Below are positions 43,830 to 52,423 of a stretch of DNA of 64,000 bases, piece by piece. This DNA is from Planctomycetaceae bacterium (lineage in GTDB: Bacteria; Planctomycetota; Planctomycetia; Pirellulales; Pirellulaceae): NCBI GenBank assembly GCA_027487485.1, contig JAIYDN010000042.1, forward strand, positions 18,576 through 82,575, written 5' to 3'. Numbering within the stretch: the first letter of the stretch is position 1; the number at the start of each line of letters is the position of its first letter. The position numbers and the translations under genes were made by a program. The notes under the pieces were generated by a model. The model made no database searches. It was not told where the DNA came from and was given only the letters and a program-made list of their open reading frames with translations.

Positions 43830-43846
43830 GGGTACAATGGGTCAAA
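43830..43846 (-). promoter_or_regulatory. Shared 5' element upstream of the candidate RNA
   Basis: Minus strand TTTGACCCATTGTACCC; TAG is changed to TGA, which is the stop codon of the ArdC-like gene. Confidence 0.6.
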
Positions 43847-44717
43847 CCAAACTTGGCTCTTCTTCAATCGGTGGTTCCGCAACCAATTCAGGCTTCGAGA
43901 AGCTCAGGATGTAATCGGCGGATCTGGACGCTTTCGTTGCAGCATCAAAAAGAGCTTTGGGATCATTCTTGAGTGCGGAAATCCAACTTTGAATGTACGC
44001 CTTGGTGTTCTTCAAATCATCCAGATATGGAATTCCGGTGGCGGCCATGAGGTACGAACTAGCCAATTCTGCCCTCAGTTCGTTTTGGGCATAGCTTCCA
44101 TTGACTCCAAGCCTTGATTCTGTCCAATGTCCGAGTTCGTGATAAACGGTCGATGCATAAGTCTCAAAGGAATCAAATCGACCAACGTCGGGCATCACGA
44201 TCTTGTCTTCGCTTGGAATGTACGCACAAAATTCAAAGCCATGTTCGATTTTTGCGTTTGTGGCATTCACAACCAAATCAAACTCGGTACGATCAGCTAC
44301 AAAACTCTTCAGTTCTGGTTTTGCATTGAATCGGTTCACAACTTCGCCTTCAGCTTGAGCGATGTTGAAAACCGACCAACTTCTGAGAATGGGAAAGGTC
44401 TTTTCTTCGCCATCGACTTCTTTTTTGATTTGAGTCCAGAAAACAATCTGAGTTGCCTTAGAACCTTTCTTGATCTTGGCTCCGATGGAACGCCATTGAT
44501 TGAAGGTTGCCCAATAGGAGATCGGGAAGTTGTTCTTCTGTTCGGCAATGAACAACAAGATGGGATTGATACCTGAATACGGGCGTTTGGAAACAAAATT
44601 GGTCGGGAATCTTGGTCCATCAATTGACACCCAAGGTTTACGCCACGGAATCTTTCCATTGTTCAAGGATTCGATGATTGAGCTTGTGATCTGGCTTCGG
44701 AGTTCTGTTGGGGACAT
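43842..44717 (-). CDS. ArdC-like antirestriction protein
   Basis: A 291-residue protein with an N-terminal ssDNA-binding ArdC domain (LRSQITSSIIESLNNGKIPWRKPW, GINPILLFIAEQ, YWATFNQWRSIGAKIKKGSKA) and a C-terminal zincin domain with HELGH (STVYHELGHWTESRLG) and a downstream Glu (ELRAELASSYL). The start is ATG 44717 after AAGGA; the longer open frame translates the shared 5' element as LIDPLYP and is rejected. ArdC proteins protect incoming plasmid or element DNA from restriction. This fits the nearby replication and recombination genes. Confidence 0.9.
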   Translation of the reverse strand: MSPTELRSQITSSIIESLNNGKIPWRKPWVSIDGPRFPTNFVSKRPYSGINPILLFIAEQKNNFPISYWATFNQWRSIGAKIKKGSKATQIVFWTQIKKEVDGEEKTFPILRSWSVFNIAQAEGEVVNRFNAKPELKSFVADRTEFDLVVNATNAKIEHGFEFCAYIPSEDKIVMPDVGRFDSFETYASTVYHELGHWTESRLGVNGSYAQNELRAELASSYLMAATGIPYLDDLKNTKAYIQSWISALKNDPKALFDAATKASRSADYILSFSKPELVAEPPIEEEPSLV

Positions 44718-44757
44718 GCTCGGTTCCTTTTGATGAAAGAGGTTTACGAGCAATGGG

Positions 44758-44774
44758 GGGTACAATGGGTCTAT
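44758..44774 (-). promoter_or_regulatory. Shared 5' element (ATAGACCCATTGTACCC)
   Basis: Forty-one bases upstream of the ArdC-like ATG at 44717. Confidence 0.7.
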
Positions 44775-45346
44775 TAGGCTTTCCTTCGCTTCACAGAAAT
44801 ATTCGGTGTTGTTTCTTGGTTGTGAGCCAGCTTCACAACAAACTCGGCGTTGAGGCGTACCGTTTTGGGTTAGACTTTTAGACTTGGTGGCAATCGAAGC
44901 AGCCCATCTGTCATTGCTCAAGTTGACCAACTTGGTTATTAACCCTTTGCTTCATCCAAATTCCCAATGGTTGGTTCGTGGTGGTGACAAGTTTGAAATC
45001 TGTCAAACTGTCAACGCAACCATCCCTGACACCTCGAGACAATCTCGGTTATTAACCAACAACTTCATAGAAAACTTAGGGAGATTGGTTCACAGAAAAA
45101 TCGAAGCGATGATGTTGGTTGCTGCCTTTTTCCATTCTGTCAAAGTGTCAAATGCCATCGACACCAAAAAACAGTTCAGACCGTTGCTTGTTTTTTCTCC
45201 CATCACTTCCCATCATTGTCACACAAATTGTTTTGGGACAACGACTTATGACTGTCACGGTTTGTCTCGTCACAAAAGCTTGGTGGTAATTAATCGGTTG
45301 AAAGCCAGAAGCATTGCCGTTATTAACCCTTCGTTCTGTACTCAAA
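44775..45346. other. Gene-free, repeat-bearing region beside the replication protein; candidate origin
   Basis: No convincing ORF in about 570 bases, although a plus-strand frame is open. It carries GGTTATTAACC-type palindromic repeats at 44934-44945, 45047-45057 and 45318-45329, with a variant GGTAATTAATCGG at 45285-45297. It also has two copies of CTGTCAAANTGTCAA (45000-45014, 45137-45151). Such repeats just downstream of a primase-helicase gene are compatible with iterons of a replication origin. No DnaA box was confirmed. Confidence 0.45.
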
Positions 45347-48300
45347 TCATCTGAGTTCGGGCTGATTTGCAAACAATGCTTCAACCCAATCAGTTAATTC
45401 CCATCCCGACCGTCCCCCCCTGCGTCTGAGCAACCCGAGGGAAGAGAGTGATGCGAGATGTCTCAATACTGACTTTTCACTTACCTGACAATTAACCGTT
45501 ACGTCACTGGTAACGAAATAGTTAACGGACATTTCTCCTATAGTATCTATTATAGGACTTTTGTCCGTTAGCTCACCTTTTGAACTACCTCTTAACTTAC
45601 CAGATGACCGCAGGGGTCGCTTTTGCAAAAGGTCGAGAACCACCCTCAATGTTCCGTCCACCGATTCTCCAATCTGATGCAGTGGTTCATTCGCAAGATC
45701 GATTCCAATTGATTCGTTTGACACAACAACAACTGGAACACCCCTGTCACAGACTCCTCGACCACGACCGACAGCTTGCAGCAAAACCTCCTTCACAAGA
45801 TTTCGATGGCTCTCTGCCCAAGATTCATTCAAATACCCTGTACCTTCGATTTCAACCAATTTCCCATCACAAGTTCTTCCTTCCCAATTTATGGAGCCAA
45901 AATCGCCACTAGTAGTTGCCTCATTTGTATTTCCAAATCGAATCAAATCATCACGAACAGCAACAGGGGGAACTCTTGGTGTCCCCACAACCAATATCAA
46001 GTCACAACTTTCTAACCAAGAGTTACTTGCACGGTCTTTTCCTGACCGAAAATACTCAATGCGACTGATTCTCGATCTCCAAAATGGATCAAGTTCATCA
46101 AGTGCTTCCACATGACATTGCTGGGTAATAATGCCTACTTTTTGAGCATTATTAAACTTGGCAAGTAGACCTCTGACTATGCCACGAACGATCTTGGGGG
46201 TTGTTCCCTTCGTCACATCAACGTCCGCATATTGCAACGGTGGAAACTTGTATTCTAGTTTCCCAGCCGGAGTTTTATCAACGACATCCCGACCAATCAA
46301 CGCTTGGATAGACTCGGAATTAGTGCTGGCGTTTTCAATCCAGACTACCGATTCTTTTGGAAGTTCATTGTGCCAAACACCCACGAGTCCCTGCACAAAA
46401 ACATTCTTTCCATTTTTCCCATGATGGTGATCAACAACCAAACACAGCGTAGCTATCTCCCCGAGGCAATACCCAAGTGCCAACTGAACAGCCTTTCCAC
46501 TTGAGAAAACGCCCAACCTATCCATTGAGCGTTGCAGCAAGTGATCAATTTTTTCGTACCTTTCGCAGGGTGAGTTCGTCTTGAGCACCTTCAAACTCGG
46601 AAGCGTCTTAAAAGATTGACCATTAACAACTGCATCTTCAAAAGGTTTTAATAACTCTTGGCTATTAAGTGCATCAATCAACTCTTCCACCGATGCTTGC
46701 AGACGTTTCGCAAAGTTAATAGCGGCATCATCCTTCCAAGAGCGAGCTATATCTTCAGCCTTAATCGCAATCTGCAAAAGTTCTTTCAGGTGCAGTTCTT
46801 GAGCGTCATCTTTTTTGCCCGTCTTGACGACTTTTGCCATCGGTCTCAATAGATTCGCAATGTCTTCATGGAAAAAGACAACGGGTTTGTCCTTCGCTGG
46901 ATGGAAGTCGCTTAATGCTCCTCTCGCATGTGTCGCAACAACATGACTAGCATCTTTTGCGAGTTGCCTTTTCTTCTGGTAATCACACCTATCTGCTAAA
47001 GGACAAGTTGTGCAGATGCAGCGACCAACATTCAAACCTGCTTTTAAAGCCAACTGTGCTTTTCCAGGATTTTTTTCGGTCCCAAAGACCAAACAGGTTG
47101 AGGAGTCCAGTCTCGGATGCTGTGCTGCTGATAGTCCTTCCTTCCTCATTTCACTAACCAACTCTTCACAGGCATCATGTGTCGGCACGAAGGTCGCACT
47201 CTTACCTGCTCTTTTCATTGCTGCTAAGTCGGCTGTGGATTTGCCAGCACCAGTCATCGAACCATCAAAAAAGATTTTCCCAACTTGTCCTAAGCTCTCA
47301 AACCTTGAAGACTTCATTTGGCTTCTCCAATCTTCAAGCGGAACTACCTCCGTTGTTGATTCTTCAAACTTAATAACTGGACAGATAAGAGCCGTTCCAA
47401 CTTCCAATCCTTTGTCCTGGACATTCACAAATGCGTTATTAACAATCGTTCCCGATTCCTTCAACTCAAGTGGGTTTTCCACCTTGCTATTAACTAGTCG
47501 ATTGACTGTTAATAGTTCTTCTTGAGACAAGCCGAATTTTTCGGCAAGTTTGCAAGACAGCTTAAATGCGGTGGTGTTTCGGTTCACCTCGACAGCCCCG
47601 AATGTGCTCGCATAAGCAATGGCTCGTTTTATTTTTTTGGATGTGTTCTGGCTTGAGGGACTGGAAATCTGATCTTGAGCCGGTTTTTTCCAACCACCAT
47701 GAAGCGATTTTGGTTGGGCAGCGACGATCTTAGGCAGAATTACCTCCAGATCGTTCAATAGATATTTGCGACCGGGATCAGCATCATGGATAAAACAACT
47801 GACTGGAACATCCTTTTTGACGTTATTGAACCCAGGGACACGCATAACACGGGGTAGATCATGGATGCTCTTGTCTGAATCAAAAGCAACAATCATTCGC
47901 TTTTGCAAGTTGGTCCACAACTGCCTGTTAGTGATTGGCTCCGTAAGTCGCCAGTACAGATGAATGCCGTATCCAGAACAAACCACCATCGAGGGCTTTG
48001 GGAAATTCATCTTGGCAATTCTGGCGTTTGCCTCCTCCAAGGTGCAATTGTCGAGATCAGCAAATAGATTTCTCGCAAGGAGGACATCTTTTCCGGTCTT
48101 GCCTCCAATGCTCCGTCTTGGATTGATCGACGCAAAAATATTCAGAGGAACGACGTACTCAACTATCTCCTTCCCCGGTTCCCGCCATATCGTCTCGGCA
48201 CCAAGATTCATCTTGGTAAGTTCATTCACAATGGCATTTATGTCTTTGGCTTTCTTCCAGCGAAAAACCTTGTGCCGTTTGGCTGTCTCGGTGTCGAGAA

Positions 48301-48559
48301 AATTCTTCGGTGCCATTTGGTCACGAGACTTTTGGGATGGCAGCATCCTAAATTCAACAATGTCATCGGGATCAAAAAGAACCTCAGCCCAACGCTGTGG
48401 TTCATTGGTTGTCAGCACAGATGTAGTTCTCGTGTTGTCCTCATAAGAAAGACGGAATGCATCCTCCAGAGTTAAGGAACAAGGCTCGGGATAATTCTCT
48501 GAAAAATTGAAAAAAGCCATCAAATCAGGAGATGGCGAGGATAGATAAGGAGAAGTCAT
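45347..48559 (-). CDS. Primase-helicase replication protein
   Basis: A 1070-residue protein. Residues 130-280 resemble the RepB/AEP-type primase: RNLFADLDNCTLEE (near 168), MVVCSGYGIHLYWRLTEP (near 191-208). A helicase-like part follows, with Walker A SMTGAGKST near 434-442 and a Walker B-like VVFFHEDIAN. Cys489, 514, 516, 519 and 525 form a possible Fe-S or zinc cluster, as in XPD/DinG-type helicases. A winged-helix-like C-terminus ends near 1050. It is likely the replication initiator of the element. The ATG at 48559 has AAGGAA before it, and a terminator precedes the gene. Confidence 0.82.
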   Translation of the reverse strand: MTSPYLSSPSPDLMAFFNFSENYPEPCSLTLEDAFRLSYEDNTRTTSVLTTNEPQRWAEVLFDPDDIVEFRMLPSQKSRDQMAPKNFLDTETAKRHKVFRWKKAKDINAIVNELTKMNLGAETIWREPGKEIVEYVVPLNIFASINPRRSIGGKTGKDVLLARNLFADLDNCTLEEANARIAKMNFPKPSMVVCSGYGIHLYWRLTEPITNRQLWTNLQKRMIVAFDSDKSIHDLPRVMRVPGFNNVKKDVPVSCFIHDADPGRKYLLNDLEVILPKIVAAQPKSLHGGWKKPAQDQISSPSSQNTSKKIKRAIAYASTFGAVEVNRNTTAFKLSCKLAEKFGLSQEELLTVNRLVNSKVENPLELKESGTIVNNAFVNVQDKGLEVGTALICPVIKFEESTTEVVPLEDWRSQMKSSRFESLGQVGKIFFDGSMTGAGKSTADLAAMKRAGKSATFVPTHDACEELVSEMRKEGLSAAQHPRLDSSTCLVFGTEKNPGKAQLALKAGLNVGRCICTTCPLADRCDYQKKRQLAKDASHVVATHARGALSDFHPAKDKPVVFFHEDIANLLRPMAKVVKTGKKDDAQELHLKELLQIAIKAEDIARSWKDDAAINFAKRLQASVEELIDALNSQELLKPFEDAVVNGQSFKTLPSLKVLKTNSPCERYEKIDHLLQRSMDRLGVFSSGKAVQLALGYCLGEIATLCLVVDHHHGKNGKNVFVQGLVGVWHNELPKESVVWIENASTNSESIQALIGRDVVDKTPAGKLEYKFPPLQYADVDVTKGTTPKIVRGIVRGLLAKFNNAQKVGIITQQCHVEALDELDPFWRSRISRIEYFRSGKDRASNSWLESCDLILVVGTPRVPPVAVRDDLIRFGNTNEATTSGDFGSINWEGRTCDGKLVEIEGTGYLNESWAESHRNLVKEVLLQAVGRGRGVCDRGVPVVVVSNESIGIDLANEPLHQIGESVDGTLRVVLDLLQKRPLRSSGKLRGSSKGELTDKSPIIDTIGEMSVNYFVTSDVTVNCQVSEKSVLRHLASLSSLGLLRRRGGRSGWELTDWVEALFANQPELR

Positions 48560-48592
48560 TGGGTGGTTCCTTTGATTGTAGGTAGTTAAAAC

Positions 48593-48624
48593 AAAATCCC
48601 CAGGGCACTTACTCTGGGGATTTT
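48593..48624. terminator. Hairpin terminator between two minus-strand genes
   Basis: Perfect 11-bp arms AAAATCCCCAG / CTGGGGATTTT with T-runs on both sides, so it can act on both strands. It separates the 48642 gene from the primase-helicase gene. Confidence 0.85.
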
Positions 48625-48641
48625 TTGTTGTTCGCTCTTGC

Positions 48642-48872
48642 TTAGACGATGTATGCCATCTTCCGAAACAACTCGATTACTTTTTCTTCATCCCAAACGT
48701 AATTCCACGTGCCTGGATTGGTGCTTGGGACTTCTTTGGTTAAGTGTTTGGCGTCAGCCGTTGGTTGGCCTTTGTCATCTCTCAAACCGAGCTTCTTGAG
48801 CAACTTGCCAACCTGGTGGCTGGTCATTCCGATTTCCGCTCCAATTGCTCTCATAGTCGAATATTTTTCCAT
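48642..48872 (-). CDS. Small HTH protein, 76 residues
   Basis: The protein holds an HTH-like segment TMRAIGAEIGMTSHQVGKLLKKLGLRD (near 6-32) and a C-terminus with WNYVWDEEKVIELFRKM. A ribosome-binding site AGGAC precedes the ATG. It lies just upstream of the primase-helicase gene but is separated from it by a terminator. A DNA-binding regulator of replication is plausible. Target sites unknown. Confidence 0.65.
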   Translation of the reverse strand: MEKYSTMRAIGAEIGMTSHQVGKLLKKLGLRDDKGQPTADAKHLTKEVPSTNPGTWNYVWDEEKVIELFRKMAYIV

Positions 48873-48977
48873 TTTTGTCCTTCGTCGGCTCCTTTACATG
48901 GCCGACCATTAAGTAGTTCTATTGTTCCTAATGCTCTTGCTCATCAGCCAACGAGGCTGCCTCAAGTAGCAAGCGGT

Positions 48978-49175
48978 TTATTCTTTCGAGTTCGTTCCAT
49001 TCATTCGTGTGGCTCCTGAAACTAGCTCAGCAGCGTTGGCGAATCCGTTCAACAGTTCAGTCAGCAAACAACCAACAACATCGCTGGTCGCCCACGCTAT
49101 GACTGTCCCAGTTGGACTCACAATTTCGAGACCAATGTTGCCGGTTTTGCGAACAGAGAATCCTTCGGCGTTCAT
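48978..49175 (-). CDS. Hypothetical protein, 65 residues
   Basis: Small protein with VRKTGNIGLEIVSPTGTVIAW and a hydrophobic CLLTELLNGF stretch. The ATG overlaps the stop of the upstream HTH gene (ATGA), so the two are coupled. No known motif. It could be a partner of the HTH protein or a small regulator. Confidence 0.6.
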   Translation of the reverse strand: MNAEGFSVRKTGNIGLEIVSPTGTVIAWATSDVVGCLLTELLNGFANAAELVSGATRMNGTNSKE

Positions 49176-49369
49176 TTCTTTTTCTCCTTCATTCCTTCGC
49201 TCGCAAAATATTTCTTTGCGATGGCCAAATCTTGTTCATTGAATATTCGCCGATTTGCGACTCTTAGAGTCGGTTCAGGCAAGTACCCAGAACTAATGGC
49301 GTAATGCACTTGGAATGGTTTTTTGCCGCATAATGCAGCGACATCTTTTATCGAATATTTTTCGGACAT
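49172..49369 (-). CDS. MerR/excisionase-like HTH protein, 65 residues
   Basis: Reads MSEKYSIKDVAALCGKKPF then VHYAISSGYLPEPTLRVANR, the winged-helix shape of MerR/AlpA-type DNA-binding proteins. It ends in a basic tail. It is coupled to the 65-residue gene downstream. It may act as a recombination-directionality factor or a regulator of the replication genes. Confidence 0.7.
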   Translation of the reverse strand: MSEKYSIKDVAALCGKKPFQVHYAISSGYLPEPTLRVANRRIFNEQDLAIAKKYFASEGMKEKKK

Positions 49370-49452
49370 ATTTGCCCTCCTTTTTTATCTATGCTGATTG
49401 GTTTGTTTTTTGTTGTAATTATTGAAAAGAATAAAAACATTTATTGATTCAA

Positions 49453-49492
49453 GCAAAAGCCAGCCCCCACTCATTTGAATAGGGGATGGCTT
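49453..49492 (-). terminator. Hairpin terminator of the 49534-49818 gene
   Basis: Minus strand AAGCCA-T-CCCC ... GGGG-C-TGGCTT followed by TTGCTTG; arms of 6 and 4 bp around a bulge. Confidence 0.65.
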
Positions 49493-49533
49493 GATAGAGC
49501 GGATTTCAATCGTTTATCAAAAGCCGCCCAGTT

Positions 49534-49818
49534 TTAAAGTGTGTCGTTTTTCGATTCATTTACGATTGGATCGGCCAACAATTGTTCAAAACACACACGA
49601 AGCACGTCGATAAAAACATCAACGCTTTCGTCTTTATCCTTCATCTTGCACATCACGAGACAGCGGACGATAAGCGGCTCATTCTCAAGAACTGGATTCA
49701 GAACATGCCTTCCTTTTGGATCGACATCCTTCCAGAAATCATCGCTTGGTCGCCTAGATACAATCTCACAGCCCTTATCGCAAAGCTCTTTCAATCTGCT
49801 CGTTGTTACAATAAACAT
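49534..49818 (-). CDS. Hypothetical protein, 94 residues
   Basis: Starts MFIVTTSRLKELCDKG after a GAGG ribosome-binding site; the upstream open frame is Ser/Arg-rich and lacks support. It contains VLNPVLENEPLIVRCLVMCKMKDKDE and ends acidic. No motif identified. It lies between the HTH pair and the ParB-domain gene, with its own terminator. Confidence 0.6.
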   Translation of the reverse strand: MFIVTTSRLKELCDKGCEIVSRRPSDDFWKDVDPKGRHVLNPVLENEPLIVRCLVMCKMKDKDESVDVFIDVLRVCFEQLLADPIVNESKNDTL

Positions 49819-50055
49819 GTTTTCTAACCTCGTTTTTTCAGTCTTTGTTGATACCCAGCAAGAATCGCACAATGCGGTTGATGGTTTGCTCGAAGAGCGG
49901 ACGCCAAAGATGGCATGCCAGTAAAGAGAAAGTGTTTTAAAGTCGCTTGCTCTCCTGCAAGAACGCAAGGAGATCAGTTTGTTATTGTCATGACAAAAGT
50001 TTTTAGTTGGACAATTGTAGTATCTCGAAAGATCAAGGCAAATTTTCTCTTGGCA

Positions 50056-51150
50056 TCAATCACAATCAATCGCTTCACGTGTCCCGATTGCTTCGCTGCA
50101 ATCTTCGAGCAACTCCTTCCATTGGCCCACGTTATCAACGGATTGAAACTGATGTCTTGAAAGCTCTTGCAAATCCTTTGTTATTTGCGAGAGTCTGGAT
50201 AGTTGCTCTGAGTCTTTCCGAATCACCTTCAATGGCATGTCCTTCTTGTCTTTGGTCAGCTTAGGATTCTGCTTGCTTTCGATCCCAGAGTTCTTTGGGA
50301 CACGTTTGGGCACACAAGCCGGTTCTTGCTTAACAGGTGTTAGTTTGGATTGCGGAATGATGCTCTCAGTGGCTAAGGAATTGCTTACCGTAGCATCAAC
50401 AACAGTCTTGGTTCCTTTCTTTGGACCTAGCTTTCGTCCCAAGATTTGGTTCGTCGTAGATTCATCACCTATGATCTTGTTCAATGCGTTTCTATCTATC
50501 TTGTATGCTTTCTCCACCTTGGCAGCAGTTGATCTGCCGACGCCAACCACATCCGCTTTTACTTTCAAAAGATCGACCCTTTGTGTACCGGTACACAAAG
50601 GTTGCCCCTGATTTTTTCTATCTTTCCCCTGCTTTTCGAGTTCGTCATACTTTGCTTTCAACGCTTGGCTCATTTCCAAGAGTTTCAGAAACGTGGCGTA
50701 TCTCTTCTCTGGACTTAGGGAGCGTCTAATACCTGTTGCTTGCACAAACTCAGCGGCTTGAAGTTCGTTGCCTGAGAATTCGGAAAACCATCCTTCGTCT
50801 TTTGGATTTCTGCCAGCCTGAATGCAAGCTCGATACCTGTTCCATCCATCAAGGATCATCCCTTCATACAAGTAGATGTTTTGCTGGAGTCCGTTCTTTT
50901 TGATGTCAGTAACCAATGCGTCGAAGGTTTCTGCTTCGAATGGAGACCAAGCCTTGCTCAATGGATGTTGTTCGTAAACAGGCATCTCATTTCCGCCGCC
51001 CCTCATTCGCATTGGGTTGGCGACCTCCATCTGAGTTTGGTCACTCTTGACCATCCTGTCGTCAACTTGAACGCCATCTGAGATAGCTACGCTTGACTCT
51101 TCCAAATTGATATTGCAAGTGCTTGTCCCCGCTTCAATAAAAGCAACCAT
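50056..51150 (-). CDS. ParB/Srx-domain protein
   Basis: A 364-residue protein with a ParB-N domain near 60-130 (HPLSKAWSPFEAETFDALVTD, NIYLYEGMILDGWNRYRACIQAG) and a helical middle with an HTH-like segment DVVGVGRSTAAKVEKAYKI. The C-terminal 130 residues are low-complexity and basic. It diverges from the AAA ATPase gene at 51365. The pair resembles partition or replication modules of mobile elements. The gene has no shared 5' element. Confidence 0.78.
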   Translation of the reverse strand: MVAFIEAGTSTCNINLEESSVAISDGVQVDDRMVKSDQTQMEVANPMRMRGGGNEMPVYEQHPLSKAWSPFEAETFDALVTDIKKNGLQQNIYLYEGMILDGWNRYRACIQAGRNPKDEGWFSEFSGNELQAAEFVQATGIRRSLSPEKRYATFLKLLEMSQALKAKYDELEKQGKDRKNQGQPLCTGTQRVDLLKVKADVVGVGRSTAAKVEKAYKIDRNALNKIIGDESTTNQILGRKLGPKKGTKTVVDATVSNSLATESIIPQSKLTPVKQEPACVPKRVPKNSGIESKQNPKLTKDKKDMPLKVIRKDSEQLSRLSQITKDLQELSRHQFQSVDNVGQWKELLEDCSEAIGTREAIDCD

Positions 51151-51214
51151 ATCTTCCCTCTGTAAATCTCTAATCTGAATCTGTTCATTTTCTTTCGCAC
51201 ACGAAACTGTTCGA

Positions 51215-51331
51215 TGTGCGATGGGGACTATACCGTGATTTTTGCGAGTTGTAAAAGAAACGTGAGAGAGTCTTGTGGGACAACAGAAGTTTTACAAATG
51301 TGTTAAATCGCAATATAATAACCATCGCACA
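51215..51331. promoter_or_regulatory. Divergent control region with a 10-bp inverted repeat
   Basis: TGTGCGATGG (51215-51224) and CCATCGCACA (51322-51331) are exact inverted repeats flanking about 97 AT-rich bases between the ParB and AAA ATPase genes. A third partial box (CGCACACGAAA) lies at 51196-51206. These could be ParB or initiator binding sites. Confidence 0.55.
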
Positions 51332-51364
51332 ATACTTAAAAATCACACAGCAAAGAAAGCGTTT

Positions 51365-52372
51365 ATGAGTCCTGAACAAGCAGACGATTTGGAGATAACG
51401 AAGAAGAGATCAAAGCTGATCGTTGATCGAGTCCGTTCTGTCGCACTTGGTTATTCCACGGGGTTCTTTCTTCACGGAGAAGGAGGAAGTGGGAAGACGT
51501 ATACGGTAACTAACGCACTTCATGATCTAGGGTCAGATTGGATACTGCACAATTCCGACATGACCGGAACGGGACTTTACGAAGCCTTGAAAGAGCGGCC
51601 TTCTGCTGTGCATGTGCTTGATGATCTCGAACAACTCTACAGGGACACTAAGGCGGTTGGGATATTAAGAGCAGCCACCTGGGGTGATGAAAATGGGAAG
51701 AATCGAATCATCACCAAAGCGGTACACAAGAAAAACGAGAGCTTTGAATTTACTGGTGGGATCATCATCCTATCCAATCTTCCCCTAGGCGATTTGCCGC
51801 ACTGGAAAGCTCTGGCGACACGGCTTTCCCCAGCGATATTTCAGCTTACCGAAGGGGAGAAGAAGGCAATGATGCTGGACATCGCATCGAAGGGAAAATT
51901 TGGGATGGCTCCAGATGTTTGTGAGGAGGTGTGCGAGTACATCATCTTCCATGTTGAAAAAAACGGAAACTGCCCGCTTTCTCTCCGTATGCTAGATGTT
52001 TGCCTCCAAGATCGAAGGATGTACGACAATGGAGAGTGCGAAACGCACTGGAAGGATTTGGTTGTGTCCAGGCTCGAAGGAGAGATTACGGAACCAAAGA
52101 TTAAGCCACGAAAACGAAAGGTACGGTTGCAGGACGAGCGTTTTATTGCACAACAGGTTTTTGATATGTTCCCGGACCACAGGCAAAAGCGATTCGCCGA
52201 ATGGGAAAAAAGAACTGGCAAAACAGAGCGATCACTCTACAGGCGACTCGAAGACCTTGGGCTAGAAAAGAGGCCCAAATTCATGAGCATTGATGACGAC
52301 GGCAAAGATGAGGAAGCTTTCGAATCTGACAATCTGTCAACGCCGGAAGAAATTGACACTTTGACTGTTTGA
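51365..52372 (+). CDS. AAA ATPase (DnaC/IstB-like or phage-type)
   Basis: A 335-residue ATPase from ATG 51365. Walker A HGEGGSGKTYTV near 38-45, Walker B AVHVLDDLEQLY, sensor 1 GIIILSNLPLGD and an arginine-finger-like R in LATRLSP. The C-terminus (KRKVRLQDERF, then TGKTERSLYRRLEDLG) looks like an HTH. It is divergent from the ParB gene. It may load helicase, remodel replication complexes or act as an AAA partner of the ParB-domain proteins. Confidence 0.78.
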   Translation: MSPEQADDLEITKKRSKLIVDRVRSVALGYSTGFFLHGEGGSGKTYTVTNALHDLGSDWILHNSDMTGTGLYEALKERPSAVHVLDDLEQLYRDTKAVGILRAATWGDENGKNRIITKAVHKKNESFEFTGGIIILSNLPLGDLPHWKALATRLSPAIFQLTEGEKKAMMLDIASKGKFGMAPDVCEEVCEYIIFHVEKNGNCPLSLRMLDVCLQDRRMYDNGECETHWKDLVVSRLEGEITEPKIKPRKRKVRLQDERFIAQQVFDMFPDHRQKRFAEWEKRTGKTERSLYRRLEDLGLEKRPKFMSIDDDGKDEEAFESDNLSTPEEIDTLTV

Positions 52373-52423
52373 ACAACACCCTCCAAACGTGCAGACGTTG
52401 CTGAAATCTGCACGTTTGTACCA

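Noticed and set aside
21594..44774. Integron with attC sites
   Set aside because: No integron integrase, no attC-like imperfect palindromes, and each gene has its own promoter-like element; the recombinase is a phage-type enzyme.
44884..45354. Plus-strand ORF of 156 residues beside the primase-helicase
   Set aside because: Covers the repeat-bearing spacer; no ribosome-binding site, odd composition (His/Cys/Leu-rich). Treated as non-coding origin-like region.
47010..47525. Plus-strand ORF of 171 residues
   Set aside because: Ser/Pro/Leu-rich shadow of the primase-helicase gene on the opposite strand.
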